Below are positions 8,382 through 16,556 of a stretch of DNA of 49,589 nucleotides, one piece after another. The translations under genes and the position numbers were made by a program. The stretch's first letter is position 1. The number at the start of each line of letters is the position of its first letter. This DNA is from Clostridia bacterium (lineage in GTDB: Bacteria > Bacillota > Clostridia > Oscillospirales > SIG627), in assembly GCA_017414535.1 (NCBI GenBank), contig JAFQMA010000026.1, positions 1-49,589 of the forward strand, in the 5' to 3' direction. Under the pieces are notes generated by a model. The model worked only from the letters and a program-made list of their open reading frames with translations, ran no database searches and was not told the DNA's origin.

Positions 8382-8393
8382 AATAAGCTCCTT

Positions 8394-9548
8394 TTAAATA
8401 AACAAGATTCCGGCAACGGGAACATTGATCTCGGAATAAGTATCCAGCCATTGGCGAACACTGCGGCTACTGTCTTCGAAGCGCTTCACCACAAAAATAA
8501 CCTTTTCATGATCGCTCCAAGCAGAAAGCTCCAAAGCATCCTCGCTGAGCAAGGGGCGCGTATCAAAGGATATGCCTTCAGACGATGCCTGTAAGAAAAG
8601 CTCCTTCACACGGTCCAATTCTTCTTCCTTAAGACCGGTAAATACGTAGGTTTCCCCGCGCTCCAAGCGACGGATGATGAGCTTGAGCTGTCCTTGCAGA
8701 CTGAAGTAGTGACGCTTAATAAACGCACGGTACAAAAATCGGTCAATCTTTCCTTTCAAATTCACAAAGGACAGATCGCCCAAAAGCAATTCTTCCCTCT
8801 CATCGGAAAGCTGACGGAAGCTATAAACACGGTCCTTTGCAGTATCGATCACCAGGAACCAAACAGCAAACAGGAAATCGGAAACCACGGCAAACAAGAA
8901 ACCAAAAATAACAAATTTCTTTTTGGAAAAGCCTACAAATTCCTGCACACTTTTTTCGTCCTCATTCAAAGCGGCATATACCTGCTCAAGCCACTGCTCT
9001 GAAGAAGCATCGAAGTCCTTGGCAACCGCGGTATCAACCAAAATGACACGATGATCCCCTACAGCAGCAGTTACACTTTCGCCGTAGGATCTAACGTATT
9101 CTTCTATATACTGAGCAAACTGCTTGCAAATCGCCTCGTCATAATGTATCAACTGGATGCAAAGGCCGGTATCAGTGGATCCTGCTCCAACGCGAAAAAT
9201 ACTGCTAATATAATTCATGGAGTCATGCTGGAGAGAAATCTGCTGTGCAAGCTGCGTTTTAAAGGTAACACTGCTCAAGTGGAGAATATAAGCATCTCGC
9301 GGTGCTTTACCCAAATGCTCTTCTCCACCGATAACGATATAATTTAAAGAAGCAACGTAGTAATCCTCTGCCTCCTGCCATTTCGAGGAAAGCTCAGTGG
9401 CTTGGGTAAGCTCAGTCTCTCCGCTTTGATCGGACGTCAAATACCCAACCGTGTAAACGCCGGCACCGAAAAGTCCCATAACCAGCGTCAATATCAAAAA
9501 AATTCTCCATCGCTTGATGATGGAATAAATCAAATCCTTGATCAGCAT
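8394..9548 (-). CDS. Wzz-like chain-length protein with a C-terminal degenerate kinase-like domain
   Basis: About 384 residues. An N-terminal membrane helix (FLILTLVMGLFGAGVYTVGYL) and a second one near the middle (FVIFGFLFAVVSDFLFAVWFLV) bracket an extracellular region, as in Wzz/CapA chain-length regulators. After the second helix about 150 cytoplasmic residues follow, ending with a hydrophobic strand, a helix and VPVAGILFI. This resembles the end of tyrosine-kinase CapB/CpsD domains, but the Walker A loop is absent (FTGLKEEEL stands there) and no tyrosine tail is seen. Start ATG 9548 has AAAGGAG nine bases upstream; the in-frame ATG 9620 lies at the predicted transcript start with no usable site. 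First gene of the operon. Confidence 0.7.
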   Translation of the reverse strand: MLIKDLIYSIIKRWRIFLILTLVMGLFGAGVYTVGYLTSDQSGETELTQATELSSKWQEAEDYYVASLNYIVIGGEEHLGKAPRDAYILHLSSVTFKTQLAQQISLQHDSMNYISSIFRVGAGSTDTGLCIQLIHYDEAICKQFAQYIEEYVRSYGESVTAAVGDHRVILVDTAVAKDFDASSEQWLEQVYAALNEDEKSVQEFVGFSKKKFVIFGFLFAVVSDFLFAVWFLVIDTAKDRVYSFRQLSDEREELLLGDLSFVNLKGKIDRFLYRAFIKRHYFSLQGQLKLIIRRLERGETYVFTGLKEEELDRVKELFLQASSEGISFDTRPLLSEDALELSAWSDHEKVIFVVKRFEDSSRSVRQWLDTYSEINVPVAGILFI

Positions 9549-9632
9549 TTTAACGTTCTCCTTTATATCCAAATAGCGAAAGGATTTCAAATATAGATAG
9601 GTTCGCCCCAACAAGAGCATCCCCTTTTAAAC

Positions 9633-9661
9633 ATTATACTACTTTTTTTTGGTAATTGCAA
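9633..9661 (-). promoter_or_regulatory. Sigma-A promoter of the exopolysaccharide operon
   Basis: On the minus strand TTGCAA (9661-9656), a 17-base spacer and a perfect TATAAT (9638-9633). Transcription would start near 9626, giving a leader of about 78 bases before the Wzz-like ATG at 9548. From 9662 to 9782 nothing further is seen. Confidence 0.85.
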
Positions 9662-9782
9662 GCCAAAGTTATTCTACCCGTGCCACATGAAAAAGTATGC
9701 GATAAAATATCAAAAAAACGATTCTGCCCCCCTTTCATCATCACGAACAACCCCGCCGCCAACGTAAAATCTACCAGAAAGC

Positions 9783-9816
9783 AAAAAAGCTCCGATGAGA
9801 GAAAATCTCATCGGAG
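9783..9816 (-). terminator. Terminator of the CoiA-like gene
   Basis: CTCCGATGAGA and TCTCATCGGAG form a perfect 11-bp stem around a five-base loop, followed on the minus strand by CTTTTTT. It lies ten bases past the stop codon and isolates the CoiA-like gene from the exopolysaccharide operon. Confidence 0.92.
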
Positions 9817-9825
9817 TTCTTTTGC

Positions 9826-10857
9826 TCACTTTGATAACTTTTGATAGTCCCGAAAAGATACTCTTCCTTTCTTATCGCACCTTACTGAAAATTTGCAATA
9901 TGGCTCGTTCCTGCAATCAAGACTCGATCGATAACGTCCATGCTTTTCTAATAATTCTTCACCACAATAGGGGCAAAATAGTATTGCATTTTTAGTATCT
10001 TTATTAGGGTTTTCTTTTTTCCACTTTTCTAATCGCTGTTCATATGATACATTAAAATCTTTAATAGTTGATATTCTCCTTTTTCCGGAACAAATTATCT
10101 CTTCACTATTTGCATCAATTAAAAATTTGCAATTCAGACAATCTTCCTTAAAATATGCATATGACTTCTTTTTCCAAATTCTCAAATCAATCGGACAATC
10201 ATCTATCTTTGGATCATTATCCGAAGAATCAATTTTTAATCGTTCGGAAACAGAATAAAATCTATTCAATTTCTCGTTTGCAGAAGCATTATATTTCCAA
10301 ATTTTAAGGTCACTATTTCTAAGAAGAATTTGCGAAAGATCTTCTTTCGTTATAGTTTTGTCTTGCTTGCTTAAGTCGATCTCTATTGTTGAAATATTCG
10401 CATTTTTAATTTTTTCAAGTTTAATATCATCTATTCTGTGTGTTACAAATATTTCAACTATTAATACTTTCTCTCCCGATACCAACACAATATCAGGAAT
10501 CATATCACAATATCTCTTTTCAAGTTTCACATTATCAATCGGGATTCTCCTTGCAGACGATAGCAGTTGCTTTTCTTTATTTGAATTTGGAAACTCAACA
10601 AAAACCTCCGGAAGCATGAATTCCTTGGCGTTGGATAAAATATCCTTTGCAGCAAGGTGCAGAGAGGTTTCATACCCATATTCGCAATTATGACCACTTC
10701 GATGCGCAAAATGATGAACTCGCTCTGTTCCCTTTTTAGCCACAAGATTTTCTTCGCACGAAGGACAAACGCATCCGCACTTTAATCCGCTTTCGACTTC
10801 CGAAATATGAACTACCTCTCCATTTTTTATAGCATATATCAGATTATTTTCGCTCAT
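9826..10857 (-). CDS. CoiA-like protein: zinc-finger plus PD-(D/E)xK-type nuclease-like domain
   Basis: About 343 residues. The N-terminus carries CGCVCPSCEENLVAKKG followed by HHFAH, the zinc-binding start of CoiA-type competence proteins. Next comes a restriction-nuclease-like core: MIPDIVLVSGEKVLIVEIFVTH, where D, then E-x-F fit the PD-(D/E)xK acid pattern. Two more Cys pairs follow (CLNCKF, and FCPYCGEE with a late CR-N-x-x-YCKFSVRC), so a C-terminal zinc ribbon is likely. Start: ATG 10857 is preferred; the GTG at 10881 lacks a Shine-Dalgarno. Base use is clearly AT-richer than the neighbours, with own promoter and terminator, which suggests acquisition. It could serve in DNA uptake, phage defence or a mobile element; I cannot decide. 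Confidence 0.65.
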   Translation of the reverse strand: MSENNLIYAIKNGEVVHISEVESGLKCGCVCPSCEENLVAKKGTERVHHFAHRSGHNCEYGYETSLHLAAKDILSNAKEFMLPEVFVEFPNSNKEKQLLSSARRIPIDNVKLEKRYCDMIPDIVLVSGEKVLIVEIFVTHRIDDIKLEKIKNANISTIEIDLSKQDKTITKEDLSQILLRNSDLKIWKYNASANEKLNRFYSVSERLKIDSSDNDPKIDDCPIDLRIWKKKSYAYFKEDCLNCKFLIDANSEEIICSGKRRISTIKDFNVSYEQRLEKWKKENPNKDTKNAILFCPYCGEELLEKHGRYRSSLDCRNEPYCKFSVRCDKKGRVSFRDYQKLSK

Positions 10858-10899
10858 CAACTTGCCACAACCTTTCGACACTCATTTAATATTTGTTTT

Positions 10900-10908
10900 A
10901 TTATAACA
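10900..10908 (-). promoter_or_regulatory. Extended -10 promoter of the CoiA-like gene
   Basis: TGT-TATAAT on the minus strand (10908-10900), an extended -10 element. No good -35 is present at 16-18 bases. Confidence 0.6.
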
Positions 10909-10986
10909 TAGACAATATCCAATAAAAGGACTTTGTCGGTATTTTGTGAAAAAAATGCAATTCTTAAATAATAAAAATGAGATAAA

Positions 10987-11021
10987 GCAATAAGCCGCGA
11001 CCATTGATCGCGACTTATTGC
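10987..11021. terminator. Stem-loop, terminator-like in both directions
   Basis: GCAATAAG (10987-10994) pairs with CTTATTGC (11014-11021), and inner CGCGA with TCGCG, around a seven-base loop with one mismatch. A T6 run follows on the plus strand and TTTATCTC on the minus strand. No plus-strand gene ends here, so it more likely backs up the lysS terminator on the minus strand. Confidence 0.55.
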
Positions 11022-11067
11022 TTTTTTGAAAACATCGCCCTATTTTGCCTAAATTCACTCCGGTAGA

Positions 11068-11163
11068 CTTACGGACAATAGCGAGACCCCCGTAAGCTGA
11101 TATCGTTTGGCGTAGATTTGGCGTACTTTAAAGTTTTTTGAGATCTGCAGTTTCTCAAAAAAC
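11068..11163. repeat. Cluster of direct and inverted repeats, possible old attachment site
   Basis: Three nested signals: CTTACGG (11068-11074) inverted as CCGTAAG (11090-11096); a direct repeat TTTGGCGTA at 11106-11114 and 11117-11125; and a perfect 11-bp inverted repeat GTTTTTTGAGA (11133-11143) with TCTCAAAAAAC (11153-11163). The stretch between 10909 and 11192 has no coding signal. Such a core palindrome with adjacent short direct repeats resembles recombinase core and arm sites, but no integrase gene adjoins it. Confidence 0.4.
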
Positions 11164-11186
11164 CGCATAAAATAAGGCTTTTTTGG
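11157..11186 (-). terminator. Probable lysS terminator
   Basis: Minus strand: an A-run ending in CC, a short loop, then GGTTTTTT, giving a hairpin whose descending arm carries the T-run. It starts a few bases past the lysS stop and overlaps the inverted repeat at 11133-11163, so alternative foldings exist. Confidence 0.5.
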
Positions 11187-11192
11187 ACTTTT

Positions 11193-12692
11193 TTAGTCGA
11201 TTGGCTTCATCGTAGGGAACAGGAGGACGTCGCGGATGGAGGCGGAGTCGGTAAGGAGCATGACCAGGCGGTCGATGCCGAAACCGAGGCCACCCGTGGG
11301 GGGCATGCCGTATTCCATGGCGGTGACGTAGTCGTAGTCCACCTCTGCTTTGGTGTCGGGCTCGGCGGCGCGCTTGGCGGCAACCTGAGTTTCAAAGCGT
11401 TCCTTCTGGTCGATGGGATCGTTCAGCTCGGAGAAGGCGTTGCCGAATTCCGTAGCGTTGATGAAGTACTCAAAACGCTCGGTAAAGCGGGGATCCTCGG
11501 GCTTCTTCTTCGCCAAGGGGCTATTTTCTACGGGGTAATCGTAGATGAAGGTGGGCTGAATGAGGTTTTCCTCCACGTAGGCGTCGAAGAACTCAATGAG
11601 GACGGTGCCGCGGGTAGCATCCTTGGGGATCTCCACGTGATGCTCCTTGGCGCAGGCACGGGCTTCCTCGTCGGTTGCCCAGGAATGATAGTCGACGCCG
11701 GCATACTTCTTGACGGCTTCTACCATGGTCATTCTTTCCCACTTGCCCATATTGATCTCTTTGCCCTGATAGGTAATGGTGGTAGAGCCGCAGATCTTCT
11801 GTGCCAGAAGGGTGTAAAGCTCCTCCACCAGATCCATCATACCGTGATAATCGGTAAAGGCCTGATAGAGCTCAACGGTGGTAAATTCGGGATTGTGCTT
11901 GGTATCCATGCCCTCGTTACGGAAGATACGGCCAACCTCATAGACACGGTGCATACCGCCCACAATGAGACGCTTCAAATAAAGCTCGGTCTCGATACGG
12001 AGGTACATATCCATATCCAAGGTATTGTGATGCGTAGCAAAGCTTCTGGCGGCGGCGCCGATCTCCATGGGGACGAGGATGGGGGTATCTACCTCCAAAA
12101 AGCCCTTGGAATCCAGATAAGCGCGAACCTCCTTCAAGATGGCGGAGCGCTTATAGAACACGTCCTTCACCTCGGGGTTCACGATGAGATCCACGTATCT
12201 CTGGCGGTAACGCATATCGGTATTGGTCAGACCGTGGAACTTTTCGGGCAGGGGGATGAGAGACTTAGAGAGAAGGACGATCTTCTCGCAATGAACACTC
12301 ACCTCACCGGTACGGGTGACGAACACAAAGCCCTCCACGCCGATGATATCGCCGATATCCCACTTCTTGAAATCGGCATAGACCTCTTCGCCCACGTCGT
12401 CGCGCTTTACGTAAAGCTGGATATTGCCTTTTTCGTCTGCCAAATTGCAGAAGGAGGCCTTACCCATGATGCGGCGGCTGAGCATTCTGCCTGCGATCTT
12501 GACGCGTCTTTCCTGTCCCTCTTCATAAGATTCCTTGATCTCGGCGGAATAGGCGTCGAAATCAAATTTTGTGATCTTATAGGGATCCATTCCACGGCTT
12601 TGCAGATCGAAAAGCTTTTCGCGACGGATCGCTACCTGCTCACTGAAATTTTCTTCGGTACTGACTTCTTTTACTTGCTGATTCGTATCCAT
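11193..12692 (-). CDS. lysS: Lysine-tRNA ligase (class II)
   Basis: A 499-residue class IIb synthetase that charges tRNA-Lys. The N-terminal OB-fold anticodon domain runs from about residue 60 to 145 (KIAGRMLSRRIMGKASF, then a typical strand set). Motif 2 is FRNEGMDTKHNPEFT (257-271) and motif 3 is GLGFGIDRLVM near the C-terminus. The ATG-proximal loop reads IGAAARSFATHHN, where most bacterial LysRS have GGAxARPF. Start ATG 12692 follows AAAAGGAAAAGC. It lies 16 bases after greA, a pairing common in Clostridia, and is the last gene of a seven-gene operon; no T-box leader is present. Confidence 0.97.
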   Translation of the reverse strand: MDTNQQVKEVSTEENFSEQVAIRREKLFDLQSRGMDPYKITKFDFDAYSAEIKESYEEGQERRVKIAGRMLSRRIMGKASFCNLADEKGNIQLYVKRDDVGEEVYADFKKWDIGDIIGVEGFVFVTRTGEVSVHCEKIVLLSKSLIPLPEKFHGLTNTDMRYRQRYVDLIVNPEVKDVFYKRSAILKEVRAYLDSKGFLEVDTPILVPMEIGAAARSFATHHNTLDMDMYLRIETELYLKRLIVGGMHRVYEVGRIFRNEGMDTKHNPEFTTVELYQAFTDYHGMMDLVEELYTLLAQKICGSTTITYQGKEINMGKWERMTMVEAVKKYAGVDYHSWATDEEARACAKEHHVEIPKDATRGTVLIEFFDAYVEENLIQPTFIYDYPVENSPLAKKKPEDPRFTERFEYFINATEFGNAFSELNDPIDQKERFETQVAAKRAAEPDTKAEVDYDYVTAMEYGMPPTGGLGFGIDRLVMLLTDSASIRDVLLFPTMKPID

Positions 12693-12708
12693 TTGCTTTT
12701 CCTTTTTT

Positions 12709-13179
12709 TTACAAAATCTCGAGAACCTTCATTTTGATAGCGCCGCCGGGAGTGTCGGCTGTGACCTCTTCCCCGGGCTTCTTACCCAGGAGAGCCTTGC
12801 CGATGGGACTTTCATCACTGATCTTATTGGCCATGGGGTCGGACTCGGTGGAGCCGACGATGGTATAGGTCACTTCTTCGTCAAAATCCAGATCGTAAAC
12901 CTTTACGCAGGAGCCTACGTGGATCTGATTTTTCTTACCGCTCGCCTTGATGATCTCAATATTGGCAAGGGTATCCTCAAGCTCGGCGATGTGGCGCTCC
13001 ACCTCTGCCTGCTCGTTCTTTGCTTCGTCGTATTCGCTGTTTTCGGAAAGGTCACCGAAGGCCTTGGCCTGCTTTAATGCTTCGGCCACCTCCTTACGCT
13101 TGGTCAGCTTCAGATATTCCAACTCGTCCTTGAGCTTCTGAAGTCCCTCTGCAGTCACAAAAGTGGGTTTGGATGCCAT
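12709..13179 (-). CDS. greA: Transcription elongation factor GreA
   Basis: A 156-residue protein of the usual length. The N-terminal coiled coil carries the loop-tip signature [13 protein letters not shown] (42-54), whose acidic residues reach the RNA polymerase active site and trigger cleavage of backtracked RNA. The C-terminal FKBP-like domain contains the VGSTESDP and [17 protein letters not shown] motifs. Start ATG 13179 follows AGAGGAGT. It sits 39 bases downstream of the M23 peptidase gene and 16 upstream of lysS. Confidence 0.97.
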   Translation of the reverse strand: MASKPTFVTAEGLQKLKDELEYLKLTKRKEVAEALKQAKAFGDLSENSEYDEAKNEQAEVERHIAELEDTLANIEIIKASGKKNQIHVGSCVKVYDLDFDEEVTYTIVGSTESDPMANKISDESPIGKALLGKKPGEEVTADTPGGAIKMKVLEIL

Positions 13180-13218
13180 ATCGTTTACTCCTCTGAAATA
13201 TATATTTTAAATTTTGAG

Positions 13219-14409
13219 TTATCTGGGGTAGGAAATGTAGTTCATGGGATCGGTACGGATGGAAGCGCCGCCTGCGCCCACGGGGGCATAGATCACCAGA
13301 TGAAGGTGAGGTCCCGTTGAGTCACCGGTGGAGCCGATCTTGCCCACCTGCTGGCCCTGAGATACCTTCTGACCGTAGGAAACGCTGATGCTGTCCAAAT
13401 GGGCGTAATAGGAAAGGTATCCGCCGCCGTGATCCACCACGACCAGATTACCCCAGTCCCAATAGCTGCCCACGCGCACGACTGTACCTGCGGCAATGGA
13501 AAGAGCGGGAATCTTACCGTTATTGACCCAACCTCCGACAGCAATATCAAGACCTGAATGGCCGGAATGGAAGTGCTGGCTGATCCAGCCGGGGCTATGA
13601 ACGGGTAAGGGCCAGATAAAATCGCCGCTATAGGAGCCCTGCGATTTGTTGGCTATATCCTGAATGACCTTATCCAGACGGTTTTCGATCTCTTTTTTAC
13701 TGTTCTGGTTACGGTTATAGGCAGCCTGCTGGGCGGCTTGGTTATCCTTTAGCTCCTTCAGGCGAGCCTCCAGCTCAGCCCTCTTCTGATTGAGGATCTT
13801 AAGCACCGCGGTGTATTCTTCCTGCTTTTCCTTGCAGGTCTTCAAAGCAACGTCGATCTCCTCTTTCGCCTTTTCGATGGCCTCGCGGTCCTCCTTCAGG
13901 CTTTGGATGATCTTGCGGTCATACTCCAGCATATCGTTGATCACCTCCGAGCGGGAGATGATATCTGACAGATCGGTGGAGCCCAAAAGGAAATCGATAT
14001 AGCTCATATTACCGCTTTCCTGAGCAAAGACGAGACGCTCCTTGAAGAGCTTGTAATTCTTTTCCATTTGCTCGTTGAGGCGGTCGATCTCCTCCTCCTT
14101 GGCCTCAGCCAAAGCGGAATACTCGGCAACGAGGGTGGATAGGGTCTCCACCTGCTCCTGATAGGTACCGATCTCGTCGTAAAGGAGGTTGACCTCCTTT
14201 TCGGCGGCGGCAACGTCGTTTCGTGCGGCGGTCAGCGCGGCGGAGATCTGCTTTCTTTTTTCTTCCAGCGCCTTCAGCTGGCTTTCCAATTCATTTTTGG
14301 TGGCGATGTCCTGGGAAAGAGTGGTGGCACCCGCTCCGGTAAACATCAGACACGTGGTGAAAAGCAGGGTCATGGAAAGCAAAAGTGCTGTGATCCTGAT
14401 TTTTTTCAT
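13219..14409 (-). CDS. Secreted M23 peptidase with coiled coil (EnvC-like, probable FtsEX effector)
   Basis: About 396 residues: signal peptide (MKKIRITALLLSMTLLFTTC), a long coiled coil (about 35-240) rich in K/E/Q, and a C-terminal M23/LytM domain. The zinc site is complete: HSGHSGLDIAV (H and D) and HLHLV, with the YYAHLDS strand between. Members cut peptidoglycan cross-bridges. In Gram-positives, coiled-coil hydrolases of this layout are activated by FtsEX across the membrane, and ftsE/ftsX are two genes upstream, so that partnership is likely. Start: ATG 14409 with AAAAGAGA upstream; ATG 14427 lacks a binding site. A Cys at the end of the signal (TTC-LMF) is not a clear lipobox. Confidence 0.88.
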   Translation of the reverse strand: MKKIRITALLLSMTLLFTTCLMFTGAGATTLSQDIATKNELESQLKALEEKRKQISAALTAARNDVAAAEKEVNLLYDEIGTYQEQVETLSTLVAEYSALAEAKEEEIDRLNEQMEKNYKLFKERLVFAQESGNMSYIDFLLGSTDLSDIISRSEVINDMLEYDRKIIQSLKEDREAIEKAKEEIDVALKTCKEKQEEYTAVLKILNQKRAELEARLKELKDNQAAQQAAYNRNQNSKKEIENRLDKVIQDIANKSQGSYSGDFIWPLPVHSPGWISQHFHSGHSGLDIAVGGWVNNGKIPALSIAAGTVVRVGSYWDWGNLVVVDHGGGYLSYYAHLDSISVSYGQKVSQGQQVGKIGSTGDSTGPHLHLVIYAPVGAGGASIRTDPMNYISYPR

Positions 14410-14430
14410 CGTCGTTTCTCTTTTCATATA

Positions 14431-15624
14431 TTAGTTTTCACAAAGGAAGGGGATGATCTCCTGCAGCTGCTTATCCTCCTCGTGAGAGAGCAGATACAGG
14501 TTGTCAGCGCCCAGAGGCACCTCGATATCGGGCACGAGGCCGACCCCGTCGAAGGAATCGGACACGGGCGGCGAGAAGGAGGAGGTAGACAGAAAGAGAG
14601 CGGAGCCGTCATCCATTTGGATAATGCTTTGGGTGACGCCCTTTCCATAGGTACTGTCCCCTACCAGCATGGCAAGATCGTTATCCCGCAGGCTGGCGGC
14701 AAAGAGCTCTGCCTCAGAAGCAGTATTGCCGTTTACGAGTACGGCGTATTCAAAATGAACGCAATCGGAATCGGACCAGATCTTAGTCTCATTTCCGTTT
14801 TTATCGAAGGTGCGTGCAGATACGCACTGGGGAAGCAATCGGTCAAGGAAGCGGATGACGGTATCAAAATCGCCGCCGGTATTGTTACGGACGTCGAAGA
14901 TGATGCCTGTAGCATCGGAGAGCACCATAGCATTCAGAGCGGCGGAAAACTCGTCAAAGGCGGCACCGCGGAAGGAATGAATGGCAATATAGCCCACGCC
15001 CTGCTCCAGCATTTCGTAGGTCACCTCGGGAACGGTGACGGTACGGCGGGTCAGTGACAGATTCATTTCCAGAACACGGGTTGCAACCTCGCGCTGAACC
15101 ACAAGATCAACGGTCGTTCCTTCATCACCGGACAGAAATTCCACAGTTTCGTAGAAGCCAAGATCGGCGGCAAAGACCTCACCGATACGATAGATCACAT
15201 CCCCCTTGCGGATACCCGCTTCGTCGGCGGGGGAACCCTTTACCACGCTGTAAACCACGATCTCGTTTTTGGCAGTGTCATAAGTAAGACGGACACCGAT
15301 CCCTGCCACGCTCTGATTCTGACTCTTTTGATAACGGCGGTATTCGTCAGAGGTCATGTAGTAGGAATACTTATCGTCCAGCGATTCAAGATAGCCTCGG
15401 ATCAAGCCGTTTTCAACGGCTTCATCGTCCAGATCCCCGCTGAAATACTGGCGGATCAAAGCGTCGGCCTGTGCAAGCTTTGAAAAATCGGACTGCGTCT
15501 TAACTAAAGCATCTACTTTGCTTTGGTACTGACCGCTGACCAGATGGAAGGTCACTTGGAAGGTCAATATAGCGGCGAACAGCATCAAAACGACGGCCGT
15601 CGCCAGGGTGATCTTCTTTTTCAA
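14431..15624 (-). CDS. S41-family C-terminal processing peptidase (CtpA-like)
   Basis: A 397-residue membrane-anchored serine protease: one N-terminal helix (residues 5-30), a PDZ domain (about 105-190, VAGIGVRL through GDVIYRIG), and the S41 catalytic core with Ser in NGNTASEAELFA and Lys in STYGKGVTQS. The enzymes trim or degrade extracytoplasmic proteins, often murein hydrolases or spore signalling proteins. The start is TTG 15624 with a strong AGGAGG seven bases upstream. It lies between ftsX and the M23 hydrolase gene, an arrangement common in Firmicutes, so it may process or turn over the hydrolase. Confidence 0.92.
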   Translation of the reverse strand: MKKKITLATAVVLMLFAAILTFQVTFHLVSGQYQSKVDALVKTQSDFSKLAQADALIRQYFSGDLDDEAVENGLIRGYLESLDDKYSYYMTSDEYRRYQKSQNQSVAGIGVRLTYDTAKNEIVVYSVVKGSPADEAGIRKGDVIYRIGEVFAADLGFYETVEFLSGDEGTTVDLVVQREVATRVLEMNLSLTRRTVTVPEVTYEMLEQGVGYIAIHSFRGAAFDEFSAALNAMVLSDATGIIFDVRNNTGGDFDTVIRFLDRLLPQCVSARTFDKNGNETKIWSDSDCVHFEYAVLVNGNTASEAELFAASLRDNDLAMLVGDSTYGKGVTQSIIQMDDGSALFLSTSSFSPPVSDSFDGVGLVPDIEVPLGADNLYLLSHEEDKQLQEIIPFLCEN

Positions 15625-15644
15625 AGGAGCACCTCCTCTCTAAA

Positions 15645-16556
15645 TCAGTCGCGATTGTATTTGCGCAGGGACAGAAGACTTCCGATAACGCCGAGGCCGA
15701 TACCGACGCCGGCAAAGAAGATAACGTACTCGCGGAGCATGGAGCTGAAGGGTAGAACGGTAATCAGACCACTGTCTCCGATCGCCTTGGAGAGGAGCTG
15801 ATATCCGTAATACATGATACCGAAGGACGTCAGAGAAGAGAAGGCACCGAGGATAATACCCTCCAATACAAAAGGAAAGGCAACAAAGAAGCCCGAGGCG
15901 CCCACGTAGCGCATGATGGAGACCTCTTCCCTGCGGCTGAACACGGCCAGCTTGATGGTATTCATAATGATGAAGACGGACACGACGAACAGAAGTGCCA
16001 TAAGCCAGGTGCAGACCAGCACCACCACGTTCTTCACACTGTCGATCTTCTCGGCAACCTCGCGACGGTCGTTGATCTTATCCACCACGCCGAAGGTCTC
16101 CTCCTCTTCGTTCATAGCGTTGATCTGATAGGTCAGATCCGTCACACGGGAGGAATCGGTGTAGGTGATGATGAGCTCATCCTTGCAGGGGTTATCATCG
16201 TCGTACATTTGGAGAATATCACCATAATCCCCGTAGTTTGCGGCAAGATCTTTGAGGACCTCGTCCTTGGTGACCCATTCCACGCTTTCCACAGAAGGAA
16301 GCCGTTGGATCTTCTCCCGCAGCAGGCTCGTAGTGTGATCCTCCGTCTCACGGGTGATGAAAACGACGATCTTATTATAGGTATTGATCTCCTGCAGATT
16401 ATATTCAATATTGGTGGTCAGTGCCCACGTGCTCCCCATCACGATCAGGGTGGAGATCAGAACGAACACAGTGGTCAAGCTCATAATGCTATTGCGGAAA
16501 ATGCCCTGGAAGGCAAGGCGGAAGAAGTAGCCGACGTTATAGAATCTAAACTTCAT
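15645..16556 (-). CDS. ftsX: Cell division protein FtsX (permease-like)
   Basis: A 303-residue membrane protein with the FtsX layout: N-terminal helix (IMSLTTVFVLISTLIVMGSTW), an extracellular domain of about 120 residues, then three C-terminal helices, ending RKYNRD. The linker shows the conserved SVKNVVV and SRREEVSIMRYVGASGFFV segments. With FtsE it forms an ABC-type mechanotransmitter that opens peptidoglycan hydrolases during growth or division. ATG 16556 overlaps the end of ftsE by 11 bases, with a G-rich site (GGGGGATG) upstream. Confidence 0.95.
   Translation of the reverse strand: MKFRFYNVGYFFRLAFQGIFRNSIMSLTTVFVLISTLIVMGSTWALTTNIEYNLQEINTYNKIVVFITRETEDHTTSLLREKIQRLPSVESVEWVTKDEVLKDLAANYGDYGDILQMYDDDNPCKDELIITYTDSSRVTDLTYQINAMNEEEETFGVVDKINDRREVAEKIDSVKNVVVLVCTWLMALLFVVSVFIIMNTIKLAVFSRREEVSIMRYVGASGFFVAFPFVLEGIILGAFSSLTSFGIMYYGYQLLSKAIGDSGLITVLPFSSMLREYVIFFAGVGIGLGVIGSLLSLRKYNRD

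Noticed and set aside
9549-9620. ATG 9620 as start of the Wzz-like gene
   Set aside because: It is only about six bases from the expected transcript start, and the extra residues do not look like a Wzz N-terminus; ATG 9548 has a good AAAGGAG site.
12693-12708. T-box leader for lysS
   Set aside because: The gap to greA is 16 bases; no room for a T-box and the gene is inside an operon.
11637-12737. Long plus-strand frame opposite lysS
   Set aside because: Composition is an antisense shadow of lysS (Ile/His/Leu-rich); no start signal.
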